Assembly: GCA_011109175.1 (NCBI GenBank)
Contig: RDEW01000040.1
Location: 248,001-312,000, forward strand
DNA: 64,000 nucleotides
From: Dicyema japonicum
Taxonomy: Eukaryota; Dicyemida; Rhombozoa; Dicyemidae
Reading direction: 5' to 3'
Shown here piece by piece: positions 11,402 to 21,469 of this stretch (its first letter is position 1; every line of letters starts with the position of its first letter). The translations under genes and the position numbers were made by a program. The notes below the pieces were generated by a model. The model was not told the origin of the DNA. It was given only the letters and a program-made list of their open reading frames with translations, and searched no databases.

Positions 11402-14400
11402 ATGCCGAGTGATAAATTCAGTTTATATAAAAATGAAGTGAGAAAAAGTTTGAATGAAAAATATAACGATCCCTATGATTGCATTTATTACTCTTTTTCA
11501 GCCATAGAAGACAGATTAATTTATTTACAAAAAGACGAGGGAGGTGAAATTTCCATCGTATGCGTCACAATAGATTTGAATACTAAGAGAAAAACCTATT
11601 TTTCGTTGAATTCAACATACTTAAAGTACTTTTCATTCCAATTTAGTGATCACTTTGGTGATGAGAGTAACCCACAGTTAGGCACAATCGTAGGATACTT
11701 TTGCGACAAAACTCACACATTTCTGTACTTTTATTCCTCGAAAGCCAAACTTTTTAGACTCGATTTAGTACTTTTATGATAAATATCTTCTAGAATGTTC
11801 TAGAATGTTATTATTTAAAGGAAAATGAGGAACTTTTTAAATATTTACCGAATCTCAATATAAACCCAGAGTCTCCATTGGTCTTCTCTTTAGTTCATGA
11901 GGACAATCTTTATGTTCTATACGGACCAAGAGCCAACCTCGTGGATGTTTACAAAATTGATCATTACAATATTGGTCCACACAAACATATCGAGGAAGAA
12001 TTCTTAAGAAAACGTGGACATTGGTGGGCTCAAGGTTTTCTAAATATTAAGTCTAGGTCACAGCACTACAACAAAATACATTTTGTCTGAAGCGTACAGC
12101 AAAAAAAGTCCCTCATATGTCTTTCCGTCAGAAAAGTTCCCAAGTTCTTCATTATTCCTACATTCTGTCAATCTATCAAAGACCCAAGTTGGAAATGTAT
12201 TAATCTAAGTTAAACAGAACATATCCTTCACCCGAGTGCCTTAAAGAATTCTTAAACGGTTGGGAGTATTTGCTAGACGTGGGATTTGTTCCTTTTGGGA
12301 ATTAGTTGACAATTTTTATCAATTTAGTGTATGGATTCACGTGTGCAATCGAGAACAGAACTATTTTGGGACATTTTTGCTCCATGTCGAAATTTTTTTC
12401 AAGGAAAACCCTAATTTGACTGAATATCTGCTAAAATTGAGGATCTCTGAGGCCGAAAAATACTCCTATGTAGTGCCAGTATAATATTGCAGAAAGATGT
12501 GAATTTTGTATGCAGACAAGAAGGCGATCTTGAAATTTATTCCCTTTCGTACAATAAAGAAGGATTCTATCACGTGCACAAAATTGAGGTTGAATTGAAT
12601 GAGAGAGGTTACTATTTGGCTTATTCTTAGAACTTTCAAAGTCTCGCATAAATTGCCAGTTTTTGACGACGGGAGAATGGAACTGTAACCCCGGGATGGC
12701 CGTTAGAGTAGCTTATAATTTAAGATTTGTTTGAGTACGGAAAGAGTTTTCTTTATGGCTTATTGCAATAATTCTCTGGAGTCTCACTTGTTTACAGTTA
12801 TCTAATGCCAGGTTTTCAGTCAAAATCCCCTCAGATGCCTTCGAACCTAGTGTTGTCACGTGGGATGGGTACGATCACTTCTGCCTACTAAACCAGGTTA
12901 TTTTATGGATAATCCACTTCGAATAGGATTGTGATAGATTTCTCGATATTTATTCGAANTATTATTATTATTTAAGCCAAAGAAACACCGTCTTAACCAA
13001 TAACTAATATTCAGGTGATCCCGGCATCTCTCAATAATCGGGCCATTTTTTCTCGATGCTCCGACTGTGATCCCACGCATTTTCTATACGGACGGGGGTC
13101 TTTTTCCTTTCCTCTTCTGAAATTGCCTCCAGTTGCCTCTATGATAGACTCGAGTGCTCTGGGGGCAATTTCTTTATCTGTATATTTTTCTAGTAACTTT
13201 TTTGCTCTTGACTGGATATCTTGAATTTTTGTTAGGTTCGTTGCCGACAGGTTAGATCCCCATGCAGCACATGCATAGCCTATTGTTGGCTCGACATACT
13301 GCTTGTAGAGGGTCCCGATACCTGGCGGATAAATTCCTCCACAGTTCCAAAGGAAGGCCTTTACAAAATTGATCTTCTTTGCACAGGTTGATATGATAGA
13401 TTCCACATGGGCTGAGAAGCAGAGGAAAGTATCAAAAGTTACTCCCAGTATCTTCTGCGTTTTCTTTTGTGGTATAGGTACTCCATTTAACGTGACATCA
13501 ATTGTTTGCGTTCCCATCTTTCTATTCTTAGTAAATAGAGTGACTGCTGACTTTTCGGAACATGCATTTAATCGATTTCGCACAACCATCCAAATATGTT
13601 ATTTAGTATTCCTTGTAGTCTTTCCTTAGCATGTTCGACATTTACGTCTCTAGATGCGACAACTATGTCATCGGCATAGAAAGTAGTATGTCATTATTAT
13701 TCATAGGTACGGGAGATCACTCAAAAACAAATTAAAAAGGATTGGTGACAGAGGAGATCCTTGGGGTACACCATTGGGTAATAATCCCGATCTGGAACTC
13801 TTGTTTCCGACGGATACTTTCCCTCGGCGTCCACTTACGAAATTTGCTAACCATAACTTTAATGGTGCATCAATTTTTGTCAAAAATATTTTTCGTATGA
13901 GGATCTTCCTTGGGACAGAGTCGAAAGCTTTTTGAATATCGATCGTACATATGACCGATTTTTCCTGTTTTGGCTTGTTCTTGTGTCCTTCAGTTATGAA
14001 CTTCATTAATGTTGTTAGGAAGGAGGTTGTTGATAATCCTTCCTTGAAGCCATGTTGGAATGTAGGTTGTGGGAGAAAAGGGCGAATAACTTTTAGGACC
14101 AGTTTCTCCAGGATCCTCGACAAAACACATATAAGGGAAACTGGTCTGTAAGAGCCGGGATCGTTCTTCGGTCTTCCCGGCTTCAATATTGGTCGAATTT
14201 TTGATAGTTTCCATAAAGTCGGTATGGTATTTATGTTCAGCGATGTGTTGTAGATGTTTGTTAATGCATTTATTGATGCTGGGCCCAAGTGTTTCAGCAG
14301 AATAAGAGGAATTCCGTCTGGGCCACATGAGTTTGTTTTTTTCTGATTTGATATTGCTTTGGATACATCTTTAGGGAGAAAATAAATCAGCGGGGCAAAT

Positions 14401-15785
14401 TTGGATGGCTTTCTCTTTATTTTCGTTTGTGTGTTAATCTTTTTATAAGGAATGTGACTGATTCGAATACAATGTTTCATATATTTATTCAGATTGAGCT
14501 GGCATTGTTCTTTGTTATCTTCGTATTCTGGGTTCTTCAGACGCCTCAACATCTTCCACATGTTGGAAATTGAGGTCTGGTTATTCATGGCAGCAGAGAT
14601 TCGCATGAGTTTCTTCCTTTGGGTGTTGTTTGTGCTTCTCGTGATAAGAATGTTTAGTGACCTGATTCGATTAATAACCTCTCGTGAACGATGTATCATT
14701 TTCTTAAGGTTGTTTCTTTCCATAATTATTTTCTTGTTTTTGAGTCGTATTTCAATTTCGAATATCAACGCAAAGACAAGGTTTGACATTTTCTCGTTGA
14801 ATAAGGACGGGAGGTGGGGTTTTTCGATAAATATCTACTGTTCGGAAATTGATCGGAAATGTAAATTATCATTTTGACATTGACAGACGAAACTCACCTA
14901 TTTTCCTTTTCTGTCAATGGACATATTTTGAATGGAAGGTTTTCGATTTCCAATATTTTTGACCACAATTTGAAATACCCCGTTATTTTGTATGTTTATG
15001 GAGGACCGGGAAATCAAATGGTCACAAACTCTTACATTGATCATCACAATATGTAACTATTCTCTTTAAAATGAGCTGCGACATTTTTTGCTCCCAAGAA
15101 TACGTTCTTGTTATTGTCGATGGACGAGGAAGTGGAAACCGGGGACTAACATTCGAGCAATTCATTTATGGCAGCTTAGTAAGATTTATAGTAATTCGAG
15201 GGAACCGTGGAATTGGATGACCAAATAAAGGCCCTTTTATTCCTAAACCAGGAAGTTGATTTTCTTGACCTCTCACGAGTGGCCATTTGTGGCTTTTCTT
15301 ATGGTAGAACTCATTTCTTATTGTTTTAGGTGGATATCTCGCTTTGATGGCTCTTATCAAGTATCCCAACTTTTTTAAGGCATTTAATTACTTTAATTTG
15401 GAAGGTTGGTTTGGCGGTTTCTCCTGTGACCTGTTGGATGAATTATAACGCGATTTATACCGAACGTTATCTCGGAGTCATGTCGAAGGAGTTGTATTTT
15501 GAGTCGTCCCCGCTTAAGTTTACTGATAAATTTCCCGACCAGTTTTAATGTGATTTATTTCAGAGATGGAAGGCTGTTTATTTCTCACGGACTTGTTGAT
15601 GATAACGTTCATTTTCGCCATGCTGCTGATTTGGCATCACTTTTGAACATTTATTGTAAACCTTACTATTTCAATGTATTTGAGAATTTCTATTTTATCA
15701 GATTAGACCGAAGGATGGACATAATCTGGGTTCTTTGTTACATTTTTATACCACGGTACTCACTTTCTTGGATTTAAATATTTGA
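11402..15785 (+). CDS. DPP8/9: Dipeptidyl peptidase 8/9-like serine protease (S9B), interrupted by a LINE
   Basis: Cytosolic prolyl dipeptidyl peptidase. N-terminal propeller exons (11402-12900) align with DPP8/9 through LVFSLVHEDNLYVL, EEFLRKRGHWWA, YVWIHVCNREQ, YSLSYNKEGFYHVHKI and TTGEW. Catalytic exons follow: YVYGGPGNQ; VDGRGSGNRG; Ser in GFSYGGYLALMAL; SPVTCWMNY..YTERYLG; Asp in HGLVDDNVHF (DPP8/9-type, not DPP4); His in PKDGHN. Placed introns: 11768-11793, 12035-12056, 12197-12236, 12305-12327, 12470-12492, 12608-12630, 12702-12724, 14861-14886, 15053-15075, 15179-15200, 15304-15329, 15380-15404 (GC-AG), 15542-15563, 15676-15701. One junction near 12796-12818 is not canonical. A family A LINE in antisense splits the propeller from the hydrolase at ~12.93-14.77 kb; the gene works only if this is spliced out as an intron. 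Confidence 0.9.
12930..14775 (-). mobile_element. Family A non-LTR retrotransposon inserted in the DPP8/9 gene
   Basis: Minus-strand frames hold RT motifs: TIDIQKAFDSVPRKIL, NGVPQGSPLSPILFN and FYADDIVV, with a frameshift near 13700. The C-terminus ends RDAGIT before the stop at ~13014, as in other family A copies. The 3' end runs into a TAA-type tail at ~12960 that contains an N. The copy is 5'-truncated just upstream of RT, with no endonuclease. A target-site duplication could not be fixed because the N lies at the tail junction. Confidence 0.85.
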
Positions 15786-16989
15786 AAATTTACACTTTTT
15801 GTTTGTAGTTAGGTTTGTTTTTGTACTTAAAATTTATTTTGATCCCATACGAACGCTAAACAGTGTCTTACAGCATTGCAAAGGTTTAGCAAATCATATT
15901 CACTGAAATATTAGTATTTTGTCACGTGTAGAACGCTAATTCTATGATTGCTGTTTTGAGGACGAATGAGTTTCAGAGTGAGGCTTGATCAACTTGATGG
16001 CTGTTAAACTTGTATTATTTTACACTTCAAAATCCGGATATTCTTAAGAATTTAGATGATTCATACAACCAACCATTAACTAGCACATTTCCTATCACCT
16101 GTAATTGAATACATTATTATTGGATGTAAGCATCTGGTTGGTGATTTGGGGACAAATCTGGGTCGCTAAGTCATCACGATGGCCTTATAAATATTTTGTT
16201 CAAGATTATTTTTAACAAATCATATCTGTGAAATTTGATAGCAGCGAAGAACCTGGAAATCATGGGCTGATGTCTTCTATATTAGTTAGTTAAGCAATCC
16301 CGTAGGAGACCAGCGGCTATTAAGTAGGACGCAGCAAATGCTGGTCGCTCCCATAGATCGGTCAACTTTGACATGCTAGACGACGGTTCCCATTAAATGG
16401 CTTCCAATTAATTTTTTTAAGTTTTAGACAAATTCAACAATAGCATATTCTACAGACCATTGTTGCGTGTCTGAATTACATTGGTTAGGTTTTACTGTGG
16501 TCTTTGGAATTTTCTATTTCTTTCAATAGACAAGGGTTAAACTCTTTTGAAGTTACTTGCTCGAGTCCTCTTTTAGTTGATTTATTCACGTTCTCGTGAG
16601 ACTTGTATTAAAGCTAAAAAATATTAAAGTTATGAAATTACAATTCGAAGTAACGCCCAATGGTTTTTATCTGGTCTCTGGGGGACATATGCTCCAGATA
16701 GCCTGTGTTACAAGTGCGTATTCCCCAAAAATTTGGTAAGTGGAGGTTCACGTTAGTATCTTGGTGGTTAATTGTGTGAAAGATTGAGCAGACGACGTAG
16801 CTTTGGTGTACAATGACAAAGATCTAATGCACTTAATGACCTCACCCATTAGGGGATATAACCTCGAATCCCTTCTAACCTAAATTTGAGGAATTTGGAC
16901 AAGTATGTATCACTTGAGGAGGGAATAAGGGAATCATTAATTCTCAAACGTTGTAATAAATCATAAGTTCAATTTCCCCCCAACCAACT
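15786..16989. other. Gene-free interval with a short repeat R block
   Basis: No coding exon seen. At 16300-16360 a block with GACCAGCGGCTATTAAG ... CTCCCATAGATC matches the central block of repeat R. The remainder is AT-rich and unassigned. Confidence 0.4.
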
Positions 16990-17370
16990 AATAGGTTTAC
17001 CTTCTAGTACTCCATTCTTTCCATTCATGTGACTCCATAATGATCATTTGGTATCTCACACTGCGTTAGAGAGGTTCTCACAACTGAAAAAAACTGGATG
17101 TTTTCTCACTTTCCTCTGGTCCTGAATGAACTTGTGTGATATTAGAAGAACTCTGTTTATGCGACCATTGTAACTGGATACAATTAATTGGTCGTTAACT
17201 AATGTTTTCTTATTTTACCCCCGGTCCCTTCGAGTAAAAGAAACCGATGGCTAATAAGAACGTTGCAGCCAAATCGGACGCTCCCAGAGATTCCACAAGT
17301 ATAATTGGTGGTAGACCCAGACAAGAGAAGGCGACTCGTCTCCTAGTCGTCAAGAAACTGTCTTTTTTCT
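16990..17370 (+). repeat. Dispersed repeat R, copy
   Basis: Contains AACTGGATACA (17170), the central AACCGATGGCTAATAAG ... CGGACGCTCCCAGAG block (17245-17290) and GGCGACTCGTC ... GTCAAGAAAC (17330-17360), in the same order as the copies at 10.4 and 27.4 kb. Confidence 0.6.
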
Positions 17371-17434
17371 AAGAGTATTCATGGTAATTCTAGAAAAAAC
17401 TTAAATAATCGTTAAAATGGTAAATTAAATAAAA

Positions 17435-18310
17435 CTAAGAAGGCAAGGAGTCCTTCCCACACTCGAAAAGTCGGTATCCAATAATCTTGACCCCAGCATC
17501 ATTTGTGTACTCAAATACTGTCCTTTCATCGTCCAAAAGATATTCCTGGGCCAAAAAACAGTCAGAAATATCCTCGTCTCCTTTATTATGAGTCAGCCTC
17601 CTCGGCCTCATACCAACCACGTGTTGGGCAAGGTTTCTCCCAACAATATCACCTTTTTGGATGTTTTCGTCGACATGTTTATACCAGATAAGTCCGGCAT
17701 ATTTAGAGAGAGAGATCCCATCAGGAAGATAAACTCCTTCAGCCAAAACTGAGGTGATATGTCAAAATACCTCCCCCATGCGTGTAAAGTCCAATTGAAA
17801 AGTCGCCTCTCGGTAAAAAGAAGGCCTTAGAAGCCTGAATTGTCTCCCCGAGTCTAACAACATTAGAGGCAATTTTCTCTTCAAAATTAAGGTCTGAGGC
17901 ACCGTAAAGAGTCTAAAATAATGAATGACAAAAAACCATAGGGACGGGGGAAAATCTTTGAAGGCAACTAGAAGATTAAGCAATAAATTTTGAAAAATGC
18001 CATTTTTTGCAACAAAATCAGTCTGGCAATTTAATTCGAGGATGTATAAGCCAGATGTATCCTGATTTATCCCAAGAAGCCCGTCCATGGTCTTAACGTG
18101 TCGCTGTGTTTTGGCCCACCCTTTAGCCTTTGCTTGTTGTTCCAAAAACACCTCCGCCTTCTCAAGGTCATATTCAAAATCCTTTAAAGCATTTTTACAT
18201 GCCGAAATGCTGTATCCTGTTTTCTGTCTCAAAACCTTCAGTAAATCCGCAGAGGTTGCTGTCGAAAAAAGACTTTTCCTAGCGAATAAGACAACTTTCT
18301 GTAAAAGCAT
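17435..18310 (-). CDS. TSFM: Mitochondrial elongation factor Ts
   Basis: Guanine-nucleotide exchange factor for mitochondrial EF-Tu. A basic/aromatic presequence (MLLQKVVLFARKSLFSTATS) precedes the UBA-like domain LLKVLRQKTGYSISACKNAL, then AKAKGWAKTQ, then the EF-Ts core LNCQTDFVAKNG. Two introns are placed: 56 nt at 17913-17968 and 22 nt at 17749-17770. The second joins FSIGLYTHGGG to VLAEGVYLPDG. Removing both leaves 798 nt (265 aa). The 56-nt boundary could be drawn differently, but the 22-nt one is firm. An upstream AT-rich spacer follows the ATG on the right. Confidence 0.9.
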
Positions 18311-18414
18311 GATTTAAAATTAATTTAAAATTTTTGTGAATATTAAATTTAAAATATAAACTTTTATCAGACATGGTGACATTTCGTTTAGCTAGACCAT
18401 ACAATAAAGTGCTT

Positions 18415-18700
18415 CGTGCCGCCATGTGGTGTTTCGTGGCTAATTGGTTGAAGTTTCTGTTTGTTCGTCTGTTCCTCTTTTCTTCTATTAGAGTGGCGTC
18501 ATGTGATCCACCTGTCTAGGTGGTGCCAGGCCGACATGAAAAAGGATCATTTGCTCTCCCCCATTCCACTGGAGGGGTTTCCACAACTGCAAGTATGGAC
18601 GTCTTTTACCCTTTATGTTGATTCCGGATGGACTCTGTTTCTGTAGAAGTGGAAACTAGATACACTTAATTAGTTGTTTACTTTAACTTATTTCTTGTGT
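18415..18700 (+). repeat. Dispersed repeat R, copy (left arm of an inverted pair)
   Basis: Starts GCCATGTGGTGTTTCGTGGC, then CTAATTGGTTGAAG, TCATGTGATCCACCTGTC and GAGGGGTTTCCACAACTGC, matching the copy at 10.44 kb. An inverted copy lies at 19310-19462. Confidence 0.65.
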
Positions 18701-19309
18701 ATCCGGGGTTAATAAATAATAAAGTTCTTATTGCTGTCACTCGAATCAAGATTAGCTTTGCGTTCGATCCCAGATTCCTACTTTCCTGGTTGAGCAATTC
18801 TGTTCTGATGTATGTCTTCTTCAAACTTTAAGAGGCGTCTTCAGTTGATTCTGTAATGTTATATGCCCTCTACAATCTTACTAAACATCTTTCAATGCAA
18901 GTATAGTACACTTGGAAGGATTGGAGTTAGTTAAACCATCAGAGATATGAGTAAGGATAGATGCTTTATGTTAATGTTGAGACGAAAACCGTTGCGAATC
19001 TGAAAAAAAAATAATCAAATATTAATTGAATAAAAACGTTTAACAATTTTGGACACTACGGATAGCAGAAAATCTATTTTTTGGGCTTCAGTGTCGGGAT
19101 TAAAGCTTGAATTCGGCAGTTATTGATAAATGCATAAATAATGATTGTGATTGCTTTACGGCGTTTTTCAGTTTACATGGACGGAGCATTTGTTAATGTT
19201 GATGTGACTCACTTTACTATCTGCTTGATTAGCGAAATCACGTGGGGTTAGATTGCTGTCAAATACTGGTGATGTGGGTTGTGTCGATTCTATTTGTGTA
19301 GACAGAAAA
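18701..19309. other. Sequence between inverted R copies
   Basis: About 600 bp with no coding frame of note and no recognisable RNA gene. Confidence 0.3.
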
Positions 19310-19462
19310 CCACTTAGAGCCCACAGAAATCCAGCCTGGCACTGCCACGTGAGACAAGTGGATCACATAACGCCTCTCTAGTAGGAAAGGAAAAGAGGGG
19401 AAACAAAAAAAACAGAAAACTTCAACCAATAGCCATGTAGCACCACATGGCACGAATCTGTG
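19310..19462 (-). repeat. Dispersed repeat R, inverted copy
   Basis: The reverse complement reads GCCATGTGGTGCTACATGGC, TATTGGTTGAAG, TATGTGATCCACTTGTCTCA and CAGTGCCAGGCTGG, the same block order as the plus copies. With 18415-18700 it forms inverted arms about 0.6 kb apart. Confidence 0.6.
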
Positions 19463-19494
19463 TAGATATCAAATATAACTTTCCAGGTCATATT

Positions 19495-19765
19495 TATTTT
19501 ATTTAACCCCAAGACCACCAAAAAATAGGTTAAAACTAACTAATTAGGTGATCCCAGCATCCAACAATATCCGAACTCTCTTCATCTGGTCTTCTGATGA
19601 CCCGCATTCCGGAAGCGTCTTCTCTTCCTTTTGCAAAGGAATTCAATCGGCGTGCACTTTTTTATAACAGACCGAAATTCCTCTGCATGGGCCACCTTTT
19701 CCTTGAGTGGGTCCAGTTCCTTGCAGAAACGTAGGAAACCCCGGCTATTCTTCAACGTTGCCTTC
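19495..19765 (-). mobile_element. Family A LINE, 3' end only
   Basis: Minus strand: an AGNAGHQKT-like C-terminal region with ...DAGIT before a stop, then the hairpin arms GGTGATC (19548) and GACCACC (19510), then an AT-rich tail at 19490. This is a typical severe 5' truncation. Confidence 0.55.
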
Positions 19766-19922
19766 ATGTCATATATAATTTTTTTAAAACTAATTATCAA
19801 GAATTATCGAAAAGAAAAACTAATATTTCATTATTTCAAATTAAGTTTAATATTATTTTTATAAATAAATAATAATTTGAAAAGTGTCATGCTGTGTTCA
19901 ATGTTTTCCAGGCGTTTTCCAT

Positions 19923-20321
19923 CTATTTTTCGGGTCTGTCAGTCATATTATCACGAAAAGGTATAAATTTAGTACAATGCAAATAAGGTGATAGATCACT
20001 ACGAAAATCCAAGAAATGTCGGTTCGATGAATAAAAGCGATTCCTCAGTTGGAACAGGAATTGTAGGAGCTCCTGCTGTGGAGATGTGATGAAGATGCAG
20101 ATCAAAGTGGTCGATGATATGATCGTTGATGTAAAATTTAAAACATTTGGTTGTGGATCTGCCATTGCTTCCAGCTCTCTGGTTACTGAGTGGATTAAGG
20201 GGAAAACTGTAATGACGTTGATTAAGTTGTAGCTGAGCCAGGCAAAGATGATAACGAATGAAGACATCGCCAAGGAGCTATCTCTTCCTCCAATAAAACT
20301 GCATTGTTCATGTAACCACAT
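19923..20321 (-). CDS. Hypothetical membrane-like ORF
   Basis: A single open frame of 132 codons starting MWLHEQCSFIGGRDS, with two hydrophobic stretches (SFVIIFAWLSYNLINVITVF and STIISSTTLICIFIT). No family recognised and no short introns needed. Because long frames are uncommon in host sequence here without splicing, it may be one exon of a gene or a chance frame. Confidence 0.3.
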   Translation of the reverse strand: MWLHEQCSFIGGRDSSLAMSSFVIIFAWLSYNLINVITVFPLIHSVTRELEAMADPQPNVLNFTSTIISSTTLICIFITSPQQELLQFLFQLRNRFYSSNRHFLDFRSDLSPYLHCTKFIPFRDNMTDRPEK

Positions 20322-20514
20322 TTTGTTTATTTAAGTGTTGGCTCATAATTGTATTGTGGCTGCCATTGATGACTACAAAAATAAAAACAAAAATTAATTA
20401 TATTTCCTAATTTTCTTAATTTTCAATAACATTTTGTGATTTTATTTGTCTAGTTTTTCGTTTGTATATTTTTTCGTAATTGAGTTGTTGAAAGGTTGAG
20501 GTGGATCTTAAACA

Positions 20515-21430
20515 CTATGCCTGGAAAACACGGAATTCATGGATGGACTTCTTCCTTTTGACATTCAATGTCAGAGGCAAGATGTAGGCTATTTGGATAT
20601 ATACCTCTTCTGGAGCTGAGGACCGCCGCAAACGTGGCCATGGAGGATTACTTTGTTCTGGACGTCCACGTTCTGGTGGTCGATCGAGGGCGACCATACG
20701 GACCGTCCTTAATGAAGACTTTAAAAAATCGGGATGGGGACGTGGCAGAGTCGTCAGAGATGGAAGAAGATAACTCGTAGTTTAATTTCTCGTGTTGCAC
20801 GTGTCTAGTCACGCCCCTTGACATAGCATAAGTGCGTATAATAGCAAAGGTCGAGGTGCTGGCGTACCTTTACTATACGAATGTTAAATCGCTTCAACAT
20901 GGATGAAACTCTGCTCGCCAGAATTGACGGGGAAAGAAATCGTGAGACGTCTGGAACCTGAAGTTAACCCCGTTGGAATGGAACATATCCTTTCCCAGCA
21001 TTATGTCCTTTCCAAGTATGGAATTTCTTTTACTGAAGTATGGAAACAATGGTTTTTTTCTGGATGCCAGGCAGAGATCCAATGACACCTCTAGGATTAG
21101 ATGAGGGAAAGGAGAATAGGGAAATTCTTCAAGTTGATATCCGTATCGGAATCGAATTCACATATAAACACCATGGTAGTGACATCACTATGGTAACTGA
21201 TCTTAGTTTTCGTAATAATAGCTACTATTTTTGCGGATAACTTTTCATTGTGCAAAAAGTTACAAAAGTGAAAATAAAACCAGTCAAAGTTGGCTTACAC
21301 AACTCTTTCCGTCCTCCAGGAACTACAACTTTCAACTTTTTCTCATTGGAGAACAAGACGCTGTGCAAAGCTAAAGAATCTGGAATAGCTAATGAAATGC
21401 CTATAACAGCCACCAATCAGAACACATAAC
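20515..21430 (+). other. Possible decayed coding sequence, unassigned
   Basis: Several coding-looking plus-strand segments occur in different frames: an Arg/Gly-rich stretch (RRKRGHGG ... RPRSGGRSRA) at 20610-20770, FNMDETLLARIDGERN near 20895, and HNSFRPPGTTTFNF near 21295. No set of short introns joins them convincingly. It could be a degenerate host gene or the 5' part of a mobile element; I assign no function. Confidence 0.25.
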
Positions 21431-21469
21431 TGTGAGAGCGGAACCCATTAGTGGAAAGCTTACGGATTC

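Noticed and set aside
14494-14877. 127-codon plus-strand ORF with many hydrophobic residues
   Set aside because: It is mostly antisense to the LINE inserted in DPP8/9; only its last ~30 codons coincide with a DPP8/9 exon.
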